Assembly (NCBI GenBank): GCA_030146505.1
Contig: JASLCO010000015.1
Location: 1 to 7,188, forward strand
Length of the DNA stretch: 7,188 nt
Source: Moraxellaceae bacterium
Lineage (GTDB): Bacteria; Pseudomonadota; Gammaproteobacteria; Pseudomonadales; Moraxellaceae
Direction: 5' to 3'
How positions within the stretch are numbered: the stretch's first letter is position 1; the number at the start of each line of letters is the position of its first letter. The translations under genes and the position numbers were made by a program. Positions 1 through 7,188 of the stretch are shown here, piece by piece. The notes beneath the pieces were generated by a model. It worked only from the letters and a program-made list of their open reading frames with translations. It did not search any database and was not told the DNA's origin.

Positions 1-6
1 CAAAGG

Positions 7-32
7 TTCGCGGCTGAAGCCGCTCCTACGGG
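7..32 (-). repeat. REP-like palindromic element (GTAG-headed)
   Basis: Read on the minus strand, this begins CCCGTAGGAGCGGCTTCAGC and continues CGCGAA. It has a GTAG tetranucleotide followed by a GCGGC/GCCGC stem (positions 10-14 and 19-23) with a TGAA loop on the plus strand. This is the layout of the REP elements abundant in intergenic DNA of Pseudomonas and related gammaproteobacteria, which are thought to be mobilised by RAYT (TnpA_REP) transposases. Only one copy is seen here and no RAYT gene is present. It may be half of a REP pair cut by the window edge. Confidence 0.6.
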
Positions 33-81
33 ATAAGAGCCGGGATTGCGGCGTCGCCGGGGCGTCAACTCGCTCAAACTG

Positions 82-118
82 AAAGGGCCGGGTTCTGTCG
101 TACAGAACCCGGCCCTTT
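82..118. terminator. Perfect 17-bp hairpin, probable terminator of the beta-barrel gene
   Basis: Positions 82-98 and 102-118 are perfect inverted repeats around a 3-nt loop. The stem has a GGGCCGGG core and an AAA/TTT base. It lies 75 bp past the stop of the minus-strand beta-barrel gene. The only U-run on either strand is the three T of the stem, so it is not a textbook intrinsic terminator, but its stability and position favour transcript ending or 3' end protection. A second, weaker hairpin (160-166 with 180-186, GTGCCAG/CTGGCAC) starts 7 nt after the stop codon. Confidence 0.55.
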
Positions 119-192
119 GCGCATCAGCCCAGCGTGCATCCCGCTTTTTGTCAGCTCAAGTGCCAGGCCTTTTCATCAGCTGGCACAGCCTG

Positions 193-732
193 TCAGAAGT
201 GATACAGCACGCCGCCACTGATGGCATCAAAGCCCTGCACATAACGGACGTAATCCGCATTGAGCCCCCAGTGCTGGCCCAGGTCCACTTGCAGCCCACC
301 ACCGAAAGAGAAATCGTTGAGTGAATCGGTGGGTGTGGGGGTGATTGTGCTGGAGTACTTGAACTGGGCGTAGGAATAACCGCCCAGCCCGTAGAGGACG
401 ATGGGACCGAGGGTGAGCTGCGGGCGCAGGAACACGCCATAGGTCAGCGGGCTCCTGAGGGTATAGGGAGCGCCACCGATGGTGCCGTCGTCGCTGCCTG
501 CGCCAACGGCGAGATGCGCCTCGACACCCAGCCAGGGAGAAATCTCGCTGCCTGCACGCAAGCGCACGGCGGGAATTTTCACGTCGGTAACGGTATTGCT
601 GGAGTTTTCATAGGTGCGCTGGCTGTAATCCAGGCCGATGAAAGGCTTTTCGATGTCCTGGGCGTGGGCCGGCAAGCCAAGGCCGAAGGAGGCGGCCAGC
701 AGGCACGAGGAAAGGAGGCGGATATTGGTCAT
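193..732 (-). CDS. Small outer-membrane beta-barrel protein (porin-like, OMP_b-brl type)
   Basis: This 179-aa protein has a Sec signal peptide at residues 1-24 (basic start, LLAASFGLGL core, cleavage after AHA). The mature chain of about 155 residues is made of alternating polar/hydrophobic, Gly- and Tyr-rich strands. It ends GGVLYHF, the C-terminal aromatic signature recognised by the BAM machinery. The size fits an eight-stranded barrel of the OmpA/OmpX-like outer-membrane superfamily. No ligand can be assigned. The ATG at 732 is preceded by AGGAA with 6-nt spacing. The gene follows the Ig-like lipoprotein gene on the same strand with an 87-bp gap that holds a hairpin but no convincing promoter, so it may be co-transcribed. 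The class assignment is strong; the function is unknown. Confidence 0.85.
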   Translation of the reverse strand: MTNIRLLSSCLLAASFGLGLPAHAQDIEKPFIGLDYSQRTYENSSNTVTDVKIPAVRLRAGSEISPWLGVEAHLAVGAGSDDGTIGGAPYTLRSPLTYGVFLRPQLTLGPIVLYGLGGYSYAQFKYSSTITPTPTDSLNDFSFGGGLQVDLGQHWGLNADYVRYVQGFDAISGGVLYHF

Positions 733-770
733 GAAGGGTTCCTGCCCTGGGTCATGTGGTTTTACAGATT

Positions 771-808
771 GGTTGTCGCCACCCGGCCGGGTATGCGGGG
801 TGGCAACC
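771..808 (-). terminator. Imperfect hairpin between lipoprotein and barrel genes
   Basis: GGTTG (771-775) pairs with CAACC (804-808), and CCACCC (779-784) pairs with GGGTGG (798-803), leaving a 3-nt bulge. It sits 11 bp downstream of the lipoprotein stop and 38 bp before the barrel start. No T-tract follows on the minus strand, so it is more likely an attenuating or mRNA-stabilising structure than a full terminator. Confidence 0.35.
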
Positions 809-819
809 GTTGAATGTGA

Positions 820-2178
820 TTAATTAGCGAGGCTGCAATCAGGTGCTATGCCGAAAGGGCTGTTGCCACCTCCAGGAGGTGCCTTATCTTCGCTATTCAC
901 ATCACTGGACATTGCCGGGATCACAAACGGCGTGGTTGATTTGACAGACTCAGAGCCTGAAACGCTTGTGGATGCTGTCAGCTTCACACGGACCCAGTTT
1001 GCGTAATTCTTACCGTAGACAAGATTGAAGGAAGCGATGCCATTGGCGTCAGTGATGACCGTGTTGGTGACGCTTACGGGGTTGCCGGGCTCCAGCATGG
1101 CATTGCTGTTGAAGTCTTCGCCGTCGTCGAGAATTCCGTTCAGGTCGGTCTCAGGGTTTCCGCTAAAGTCTTCGTTGTTGCACTCATTCGGGGTTGAACT
1201 GGTCGCAGCCCACACACTGCCGTTCCATGCATATGCCCCTTTCATATATGTCACGGGAATGATGGACAGCGTCACGGTCTTGTTGGCAACAGGGTTACCG
1301 CTAGCGTCTGTCACGTGAATGCCATAGGGAAGGGCATAGTGGGTAGAGTCCTGCTCGGCAATCGTGTTGGTAGAGTCGATGGCGATGAACAACGCCGATC
1401 CGCTTACGGTCAAGCGGGCGTTGAGGGGAGCCATGCCGGAGGAGGCAGGATTGGTCGTGATGGCAGGGGTACTTCCTTGCACGCTGGCCCGGATTTCAAC
1501 ACCGTTGGTTGCCGTGGTCTGAGTGCCGGCGGTATAGGTGACGCTCGCCTTGCCGAGAGCATTGGTGGTGGCAGTGGCGTCGGACAGACCGGTACCGCCT
1601 GATGAATCACTGACCAGTGTGAAGCCCACAATTCTCCCCTTGACCGGGTTGCCACTGCTGTCCAGCACGGTGGCGGTAATGGTGGTAGCTCCATTTGTGT
1701 TCAGCGTGGTTGATTCGGCCTGCACGGAAATGGAGGCAGGCGTCTTGCTGACGAAAAGCACGCTCTGGGTCGCTGCCAGCACTCCACCAGTGGTATTGGC
1801 CTTGATGGCAGCCTGCCCGGCGGAGGAAGACTGGATGGTGACAGTGGCCTTGCCACTGGCGTTTGTGATAGCGGAGTCTGCGCTCAAGGTGCCACGGGAA
1901 GCAGTGAAATATACGGTTTCGCCCACTTTGGGTGCGCCATTGTCGTCCAGATAGGTGACGGTGACGGTGACGGAGGTGTTGACCTCGAGCTCAGCACTTG
2001 CTGCCGGCGCGGAGAAACTGAGGGAGGAACCGGTAGGTACAACAACAGGGGGCGTGGTGCCGCCTGTACCACCGGGGGCGAGCGGAAGTTGATTATCTCC
2101 GCCGCCACAGGCCGTCAGCATGATGCCGGCCAAGGCGCAGAGCAGCCAATAGGCAAAGGATGTGCTCCGGTTAATCAT
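820..2178 (-). CDS. Lipoprotein with tandem Ig-like (invasin/Big_1-type) domains and a Ca-binding-like insert
   Basis: This 452-aa protein opens with a lipoprotein signal: a hydrophobic segment at residues 9-21, then the lipobox LTAC with lipidated Cys24, then GGG. A Gly/Thr/Pro linker (about 30-50) leads to three Ig-like segments at about 51-142, 146-245 and 255-430. Each carries typical Big_1 features such as 'D.NG.P..G..V.F' and 'T...GKA.V'. The third segment is interrupted at about 331-367 by an acidic Asp/Asn/Gly stretch with two adjacent 12-residue EF-hand/dockerin-like loops. Cys333 before the insert and Cys448 near the C-terminus are the only cysteines in the mature chain apart from Cys24. 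Such proteins act at the outer surface in adhesion or as stalk modules; the partner is unknown. There is no autotransporter barrel in this chain, although a separate barrel gene follows. The ATG at 2178 has GGAG 10 nt upstream. Confidence 0.85.
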   Translation of the reverse strand: MINRSTSFAYWLLCALAGIMLTACGGGDNQLPLAPGGTGGTTPPVVVPTGSSLSFSAPAASAELEVNTSVTVTVTYLDDNGAPKVGETVYFTASRGTLSADSAITNASGKATVTIQSSSAGQAAIKANTTGGVLAATQSVLFVSKTPASISVQAESTTLNTNGATTITATVLDSSGNPVKGRIVGFTLVSDSSGGTGLSDATATTNALGKASVTYTAGTQTTATNGVEIRASVQGSTPAITTNPASSGMAPLNARLTVSGSALFIAIDSTNTIAEQDSTHYALPYGIHVTDASGNPVANKTVTLSIIPVTYMKGAYAWNGSVWAATSSTPNECNNEDFSGNPETDLNGILDDGEDFNSNAMLEPGNPVSVTNTVITDANGIASFNLVYGKNYANWVRVKLTASTSVSGSESVKSTTPFVIPAMSSDVNSEDKAPPGGGNSPFGIAPDCSLAN

Positions 2179-2251
2179 CTTTTTGTTTCTCCAAGCATTT
2201 TGTCACGCGGCGCCATGAGCCGTGTCAGTGCCGGTACGATATCTCGACCTT

Positions 2252-2280
2252 CTTATACTGGATAAAAACAAAAACATCAA
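2252..2280 (-). promoter_or_regulatory. Sigma70-type promoter for the Ig-like lipoprotein
   Basis: On the minus strand there is TTGATG (2280-2275), a 17-nt T-rich spacer, and TATAAG (2257-2252). The -10 matches the consensus at 5 of 6 positions and the -35 at 4 of 6, with ideal spacing. The start of transcription would fall near 2245, giving a leader of about 67 nt before the ATG at 2178. Confidence 0.6.
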
Positions 2281-2315
2281 ATAGTTAAGCGCACAATCTC
2301 GGAAGAGTCTCAAGA

Positions 2316-2331
2316 TGTGATGCGTATCACC
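2316..2331. promoter_or_regulatory. CRP/Vfr-like binding site upstream of the lipoprotein promoter
   Basis: TGTGA-TGCGTA-TCACC matches the CRP consensus TGTGA-N6-TCACA at 9 of 10 positions. The inner GTGAT/ATCAC arms are perfect, and the flanks (A, A on the left and TT on the right) also fit the 22-bp consensus. Its centre is about 78 bp upstream of the predicted start, a distance typical of class I CRP activation. It lies between the tetR stop and the lipoprotein promoter. Binding is inferred, not shown. Confidence 0.5.
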
Positions 2332-2384
2332 TTCAGCAAGCAATCCAGTGGAGGAGCCCAAGGTGGCGCGGCTGGCTCACAGGC

Positions 2385-3035
2385 TTATTTGCCAAAAAAG
2401 GGCGCCCCATACCGTTCTTTCATCTCGGGCAGTTTTTCCCGCGCTTCGCCCATCAGGTAGGGCGCCTCCAGCTGGATGATCTGGTAGATGCCGCGCTTGA
2501 GGAGGTCGCGCGTGATGGTTTCGCTGTCGCCGAAAATGCCGGATGTGTGCAGGAAGGAAATCCAGCTGGTCAGCACGATCCAGATATTCATGATGAGGGC
2601 TTCGCCCTCTTCAGGATTGGCGCTGACAAGGCCGGACTCGGCCAGGCGCTGGAAGATGTGCATGCCCTGGCCCATGACCTGGCGGGCAAACAGGCGGTAC
2701 TGTTCGCGGGCCACGGGATTGTCGGCCAGCAATTGCTCCAGGTCGCGGTGCAGGAAGCGGTAGTCCCACATGTTTTCCAGGATGCCTTCGAAATAACCCA
2801 GTTTGTCCAGGTAAGTCATGGGCCGGTCTTCCGGCGTGGTGAGCAGGACCATGGAACGGCCCGCATACTGGCGCACCAGTTCTCCGATGATTTCCCCTTT
2901 GTTGCTGAAGTGGTAATAAAGGTTGCCGGGGCTGATGCCCAGCGCCGCCGCGATGTGATTGGTGCTAATCTTGCGCTCGCCCTGTTCGTTGAACAGGTCC
3001 AGGCTTTTCTGCAGTATCTTGTCCCGGGTTTTCAC
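2385..3035 (-). CDS. TetR-family transcriptional regulator
   Basis: This 216-aa protein has a TetR N-terminal DNA-binding domain at residues 5-51. The helix-turn-helix is at about 25-44 (STNHIAAALGIS followed by GNLYYHF), with the family's typical K46 and E48 just after. The remaining helices (about 75-205) form the ligand-binding and dimer domain. Its YLDKLGYFEGILENMW and FLHRDLEQLL stretches resemble the TetR_C_7-type group. The start is GTG at 3035, supported by AGGA with 7-nt spacing; no better ATG is in frame upstream. It is divergent from an aldehyde dehydrogenase with 145 bp between the start codons, the usual arrangement of a local repressor and its target. An aldehyde, an acyl compound or another hydrophobic molecule is a plausible inducer, by inference only. 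From memory, P. aeruginosa PA0367 (TetR) next to PA0366 (aldehyde dehydrogenase) is the equivalent pair. Confidence 0.9.
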   Translation of the reverse strand: MKTRDKILQKSLDLFNEQGERKISTNHIAAALGISPGNLYYHFSNKGEIIGELVRQYAGRSMVLLTTPEDRPMTYLDKLGYFEGILENMWDYRFLHRDLEQLLADNPVAREQYRLFARQVMGQGMHIFQRLAESGLVSANPEEGEALIMNIWIVLTSWISFLHTSGIFGDSETITRDLLKRGIYQIIQLEAPYLMGEAREKLPEMKERYGAPFFGK

Positions 3036-3066
3036 ACTCGATTCCTGTAAGCGCGGATGGCTTGCG

Positions 3067-3095
3067 TTGACAGTCTAGAGCAAATACTCTAAAAA
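3067..3095 (+). promoter_or_regulatory. Promoter of the aldehyde dehydrogenase gene
   Basis: A perfect -35 TTGACA (3067-3072) is followed after 17 nt by TAAAAA (3090-3095), a weak -10 that matches 4 of 6 positions. Initiation would be near 3102, giving a leader of about 79 nt. The leader contains an 8-bp inverted repeat (GCTGCCTT 3124-3131 with AAGGCAGC 3150-3157). Confidence 0.45.
3076..3091. promoter_or_regulatory. Candidate TetR operator (TAGAG-N6-CTCTA)
   Basis: The 16-bp sequence TAGAGCAAATACTCTA has perfect 5-bp arms; 6 of 8 symmetric positions pair overall. It lies between the -35 and -10 of the dehydrogenase promoter and 41 bp upstream of the tetR start, so a dimer bound here could repress both genes. 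The length and symmetry fit TetR operators; the assignment is inferred. Confidence 0.5.
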
Positions 3096-3180
3096 AACAC
3101 TCCCAGGCCGGTTCCGGTCACCTGCTGCCTTTTCCCGAGTGATGCGTCGAAGGCAGCCACGCCCCACAGAGGACATCATC

Positions 3181-5509
<2,329 letters not shown>

Positions 5510-5552
5510 CGCCCATAAAAAAAGCCGCAATCAGCGGCTTTTTTTATGGGCG
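5510..5552. terminator. Bidirectional intrinsic terminator
   Basis: Positions 5510-5528 and 5534-5552 pair perfectly over 19 bp around a 5-nt loop. The GCCGC/GCGGC core is flanked by seven A on the left and seven T on the right, so each strand ends in a U-run. It begins directly after the ferredoxin stop and ends 9 bp before the stop of the convergent minus-strand gene, and so serves both transcripts. Confidence 0.95.
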
Positions 5553-5561
5553 GTGAGAAGC

Positions 5562-5921
5562 TCAGTTGCCGGAAGCACTCACGGCCTGCTGACGGTTCTT
5601 CCACTCGTCCTGGGTGGACGTACAGCCAAGGCAACGCACGAATGTTGATTTGCCCGGGCCCAGCACCAGCGTATTGGCGGCTTCCTTCACATTGCCACCG
5701 AGAGCCGAGAAAGGCAGGGTCACGAGAAAGAGACCGGTACCCAGTGTAGTGATGGCCAGCAGCATGGGACGGGCGAGGACGACATCACCAATCATGGTCA
5801 GGGTAGTGGGGCGCTCATTGATCTGGTCGTCGAGGATTTCCTCGGCGGAAACGGGAACAGAGGCCAGACCGACGGCTGCTGTCATGAGCAGGGCGATGAG
5901 GCGGCGCTTTACAAGTTCCAT
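5562..5921 (-). CDS. Conserved exported/membrane protein of unknown function with CxxC motif
   Basis: This 119-aa protein has an N-terminal signal peptide (KRR at 5-7, hydrophobic 8-22, predicted cleavage after VSA at 24-26). A hydrophobic segment at about 53-74 may span the inner membrane. It is flanked by the patterns GDVVLARP (45-52) and LPFSALGGN (69-77), then EAANTLV and FVRCLGC with Cys97 and Cys100. I recognise this pattern from short conserved proteins of Pseudomonas and relatives, sometimes labelled 'multidrug transporter' without evidence; the size argues against a transporter. The CxxC could bind metal or form a disulfide. ATG 5921 is chosen because GAGGGA stands 7 nt upstream and it yields a clean signal peptide; an immediately preceding GTG is also possible. 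It converges on the ferredoxin gene across a shared terminator. Confidence 0.8.
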   Translation of the reverse strand: MELVKRRLIALLMTAAVGLASVPVSAEEILDDQINERPTTLTMIGDVVLARPMLLAITTLGTGLFLVTLPFSALGGNVKEAANTLVLGPGKSTFVRCLGCTSTQDEWKNRQQAVSASGN

Positions 5922-5972
5922 CACGATTTCCCTCAAAAAGAATCTGTGTGCGTTTGTCTGTCTGGCCTGCAT

Positions 5973-6002
5973 CTTATAACTGATGTTAGGAAGTTGCCAC
6001 AA
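5973..6002 (-). promoter_or_regulatory. Probable promoter of the 119-aa protein gene
   Basis: On the minus strand, TTGTGG (6002-5997), an 18-nt spacer and TATAAG (5978-5973) precede the gene. The -10 matches at 5 of 6 positions and the -35 at 3 of 6. Initiation near 5966 would give a leader of about 45 nt. Confidence 0.4.
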
Positions 6003-6066
6003 AGGCCTGATAGTTCTGGACTTTTGAACTCTACCCCTGGCGCCCGGCCGAAAGCAAGCAGACGGC

Positions 6067-6082
6067 CGTGAAATTCGTCACA
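6067..6082. promoter_or_regulatory. Weak CRP/Vfr-like site
   Basis: CGTGA-AATTCG-TCACA matches TGTGA-N6-TCACA at 9 of 10 positions, but the bases just inside the arms and the flanks do not fit. It lies in the 184-bp gap between mutM and the 119-aa gene, about 108 bp upstream of the predicted start of the latter. That is farther than usual for direct activation. It could be a chance match. Confidence 0.25.
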
Positions 6083-6105
6083 GCTGGCATCTTCCGTCCA
6101 GAAAG

Positions 6106-6918
6106 TCAGCGCTGGCAGTGCGGGCAGTAAACGGTGCTGCGTCCACCCAGTCGGCTTTCCTTCATGAGCGCAGTACAGCGTCGGCAAGCCTGGCCGGCGC
6201 GGCCGTAAGCATCCAGCTCCAGCTGGAAATAGCCGGGCTCGCCATGGCCGTTGACGAAATCACGCAGGGTGGTGCCGCCACGCTCTATGGCATGGGCAAG
6301 GATGGCGCGGATTTCTGCAGCGAGGCGATCGTAGCGTTCGGCACCTATGCGCCCCGCCGCGCGCAGGGGATGGATACCGGCGCGGAACAGCGCCTCGTTC
6401 GCGTAGATATTGCCCACGCCTACCACGACATGGCTGTCCATGATGAAGCTCTTGGCCGGAGCACTGCGACCGCGCGAGCGCTGGAAAAGGTACGGGCCGT
6501 CGAAACCATCTTCCAGGGGTTCCGGTCCCAGCTCCGCCAGCAGCGGGTGCTCGGCCGGCGGGCTCGTGAACCAGAGAAAGCAGCCGAAGCGGCGGGGATC
6601 ATGCAGGCGCAGCAGCCAGCCCGAATCCAGGCTGAGCTCGACATGATCATGCTTGCGCCGGGGCTCGCCGGGCGACACCAGGCGCAGGCTGCCCGACATG
6701 CCCAGATGGATCAGCGCTGTACCGGCCCCGGTATGGATGAGGATGTATTTGCCACGACGGGTGACCGCCGTGATGCGCTGCCCCTTGAGCTTGGCCAGCT
6801 CCACCGGTACCGGCCAGCGCAGGCGCGCATCATGCACGGTGACAGCCTTGACGCGATGGCCCTCGAGTGCGGGCAGGATGCCGCGACGGGTAGTTTCGAC
6901 TTCGGGCAGTTCGGGCAT
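6106..6918 (-). CDS. mutM: Formamidopyrimidine-DNA glycosylase (Fpg)
   Basis: This 270-aa base-excision repair enzyme removes 8-oxoguanine and formamidopyrimidines from DNA and cleaves the strand by beta,delta-elimination. It shows the complete set of functional residues: Pro2 (Schiff-base nucleophile) and Glu3 in MPELPEVE, Lys57 in RRGKY, HLGMSG at 71-76, and GVGNIYANE with Asn170 in the helix-two-turn-helix. It ends in a zinc finger C245-x2-C248-x16-C265-x2-C268. The start must be the ATG at 6918 because mature Fpg needs Pro at position 2; a longer in-frame start at 6978 would add 20 residues and destroy that. No good Shine-Dalgarno precedes the ATG, so translation may be weak. It lies downstream of rpmG on the same strand, as in the rpmB-rpmG-mutM order of E. 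coli, but a strong terminator stands between them. Confidence 0.97.
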   Translation of the reverse strand: MPELPEVETTRRGILPALEGHRVKAVTVHDARLRWPVPVELAKLKGQRITAVTRRGKYILIHTGAGTALIHLGMSGSLRLVSPGEPRRKHDHVELSLDSGWLLRLHDPRRFGCFLWFTSPPAEHPLLAELGPEPLEDGFDGPYLFQRSRGRSAPAKSFIMDSHVVVGVGNIYANEALFRAGIHPLRAAGRIGAERYDRLAAEIRAILAHAIERGGTTLRDFVNGHGEPGYFQLELDAYGRAGQACRRCTALMKESRLGGRSTVYCPHCQR

Positions 6919-6956
6919 GGCATCAGGACTGGAAAGAAGTGGCAATGACCACAAGT

Positions 6957-6972
6957 CTGCCCTGACGGGCAG
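6957..6972. other. Small perfect hairpin in the mutM upstream region
   Basis: CTGCCC (6957-6962) and GGGCAG (6967-6972) form a 6-bp stem with a TGAC loop, between the rpmG terminator and the mutM start. No clear sigma70 promoter is visible in these 60 bp, so this hairpin would be near the 5' end of, or upstream of, any mutM transcript starting here. Its role is unknown. Confidence 0.3.
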
Positions 6973-6978
6973 GTACAA

Positions 6979-7003
6979 AAAAGCCCGAACAAGTCGGGCT
7001 TTT
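6979..7003 (-). terminator. Intrinsic terminator of the rpmG transcript
   Basis: A 10-bp stem (6979-6988 with 6994-7003, core GCCCGA/TCGGGC) with a 5-nt loop starts 28 nt after the rpmG stop. On the minus strand it ends in a run of six T. On the plus strand it is followed by TTTTCTTT, so it could also stop transcription in that direction. The mutM gene lies beyond it, so mutM is expressed by read-through or from its own promoter. Confidence 0.9.
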
Positions 7004-7031
7004 CTTTCAGCAGGCCAAGACAGCGGATCAA

Positions 7032-7187
7032 TTACTTGATCTTGGCTTCCTTGAAGATCACGTGCTGACGGATCTTGGGATCAAACTTCTTGATCTCCAT
7101 CTTTTCCGGCATGGTGCGCTTGTTCTTGGTGGTGGTGTAGAAGTAGCCGGTGCCGGCACTGCTCACGAGGCGGATCTTGTCACGCAT
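7032..7187 (-). CDS. rpmG: 50S ribosomal protein bL33 (at the window edge)
   Basis: Translation of the minus strand gives 51 residues, [20 protein letters not shown] at the start and KEAKIK at the end. This is the typical bL33 sequence of gammaproteobacteria, a small basic protein of the large ribosomal subunit near the E site. The zinc-ligand cysteines of some bL33 forms are absent, as in E. coli bL33 (a C-minus form). The ATG at 7187 matches the 51-aa length of Pseudomonas bL33. E. coli has four extra residues ahead of this point, so an upstream start outside the window cannot be excluded. rpmB is expected just upstream, beyond the edge. Confidence 0.95.
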
Positions 7188-7188
7188 G

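Noticed and set aside
46..324. A 92-codon plus-strand frame at the left edge
   Set aside because: It runs through the perfect hairpin and is antisense to the beta-barrel gene; the composition is not protein-like.
703..732. Lipobox-like LSSC at residues 7-10 of the beta-barrel protein
   Set aside because: It lies too early, before the hydrophobic core, and a normal AHA cleavage site at residue 24 plus the C-terminal Phe fit a classical barrel precursor.
2354..2378. GAGCC/GGCTC inverted repeat after the tetR stop as a terminator
   Set aside because: It has only a 5-bp stem with a 15-nt loop and no T-run on the minus strand.
6014..6103. TTCTGGAC (6014-6021) and GTCCAGAA (6096-6103) inverted repeat after mutM
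   Set aside because: An 8-bp match with a 74-nt loop and no T-tract is too weak to call a terminator or operator.
5933..6187. An 84-codon minus-strand frame spanning the end of mutM and the following gap
   Set aside because: It overlaps the mutM 3' end in another frame, shows no family pattern, and the gap holds the promoter of the 119-aa gene instead.
6118..6948. A 276-codon open frame on the plus strand opposite mutM
   Set aside because: It is a shadow of mutM; it has no ribosome binding site and no recognisable domain.
6919..6978. Longer mutM start at 6978
   Set aside because: The catalytic proline must be residue 2 after Met removal, which requires the ATG at 6918.

Overview
The window looks like ordinary chromosomal DNA of a moderately GC-rich gammaproteobacterium, in the Pseudomonas/Alcanivorax-like part of the class. 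The grounds are the bL33 and MutM sequences, the rpmG-mutM ... ferredoxin-coaD neighbourhood, a TetR/aldehyde dehydrogenase pair next to coaD (an arrangement I remember from Pseudomonas chromosomes), and a GTAG-headed REP element at the left edge. I cannot name the genus. There is no phage, insertion sequence, CRISPR array, tRNA or rRNA, and I see no defence or other exotic multi-gene system.

Left part (1-2384, genes on the minus strand): a REP-like palindrome and a 17-bp hairpin lie beyond the end of a small outer-membrane beta-barrel gene (193-732). Upstream of it is a 452-aa lipoprotein built of three Ig-like (invasin/Big_1-type) segments (820-2178). The third segment is interrupted by an acidic Asp/Asn/Gly-rich insert resembling paired EF-hand/dockerin loops. 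A good sigma70-type promoter and a CRP/Vfr-like site lie in front of the lipoprotein gene. The two genes may form one cell-surface transcription unit.

Middle part (2385-5552): a TetR-family regulator (minus) is divergent from a class-3-like aldehyde dehydrogenase of the coniferyl aldehyde dehydrogenase group (plus). A TAGAG/CTCTA palindrome between the -35 and -10 of the dehydrogenase promoter is the natural candidate operator. Downstream on the same strand, after a hairpin terminator, come coaD (coenzyme A synthesis) and, 6 bp later, a YfhL-type 2[4Fe-4S] ferredoxin. A near-perfect bidirectional terminator closes this unit.

Right part (5562-7187, minus strand): a conserved but uncharacterised 119-aa exported or membrane protein with a CxxC motif, then mutM (formamidopyrimidine-DNA glycosylase), then rpmG (ribosomal protein bL33) at the window edge with its own strong terminator. 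rpmG-mutM-(x)-coaD recalls the rpmB-rpmG-mutM-coaD cluster of enterobacteria.

The points most worth a second look are the regulatory sites (TetR operator, CRP-like site) and the Ig lipoprotein with its putative calcium-binding insert.
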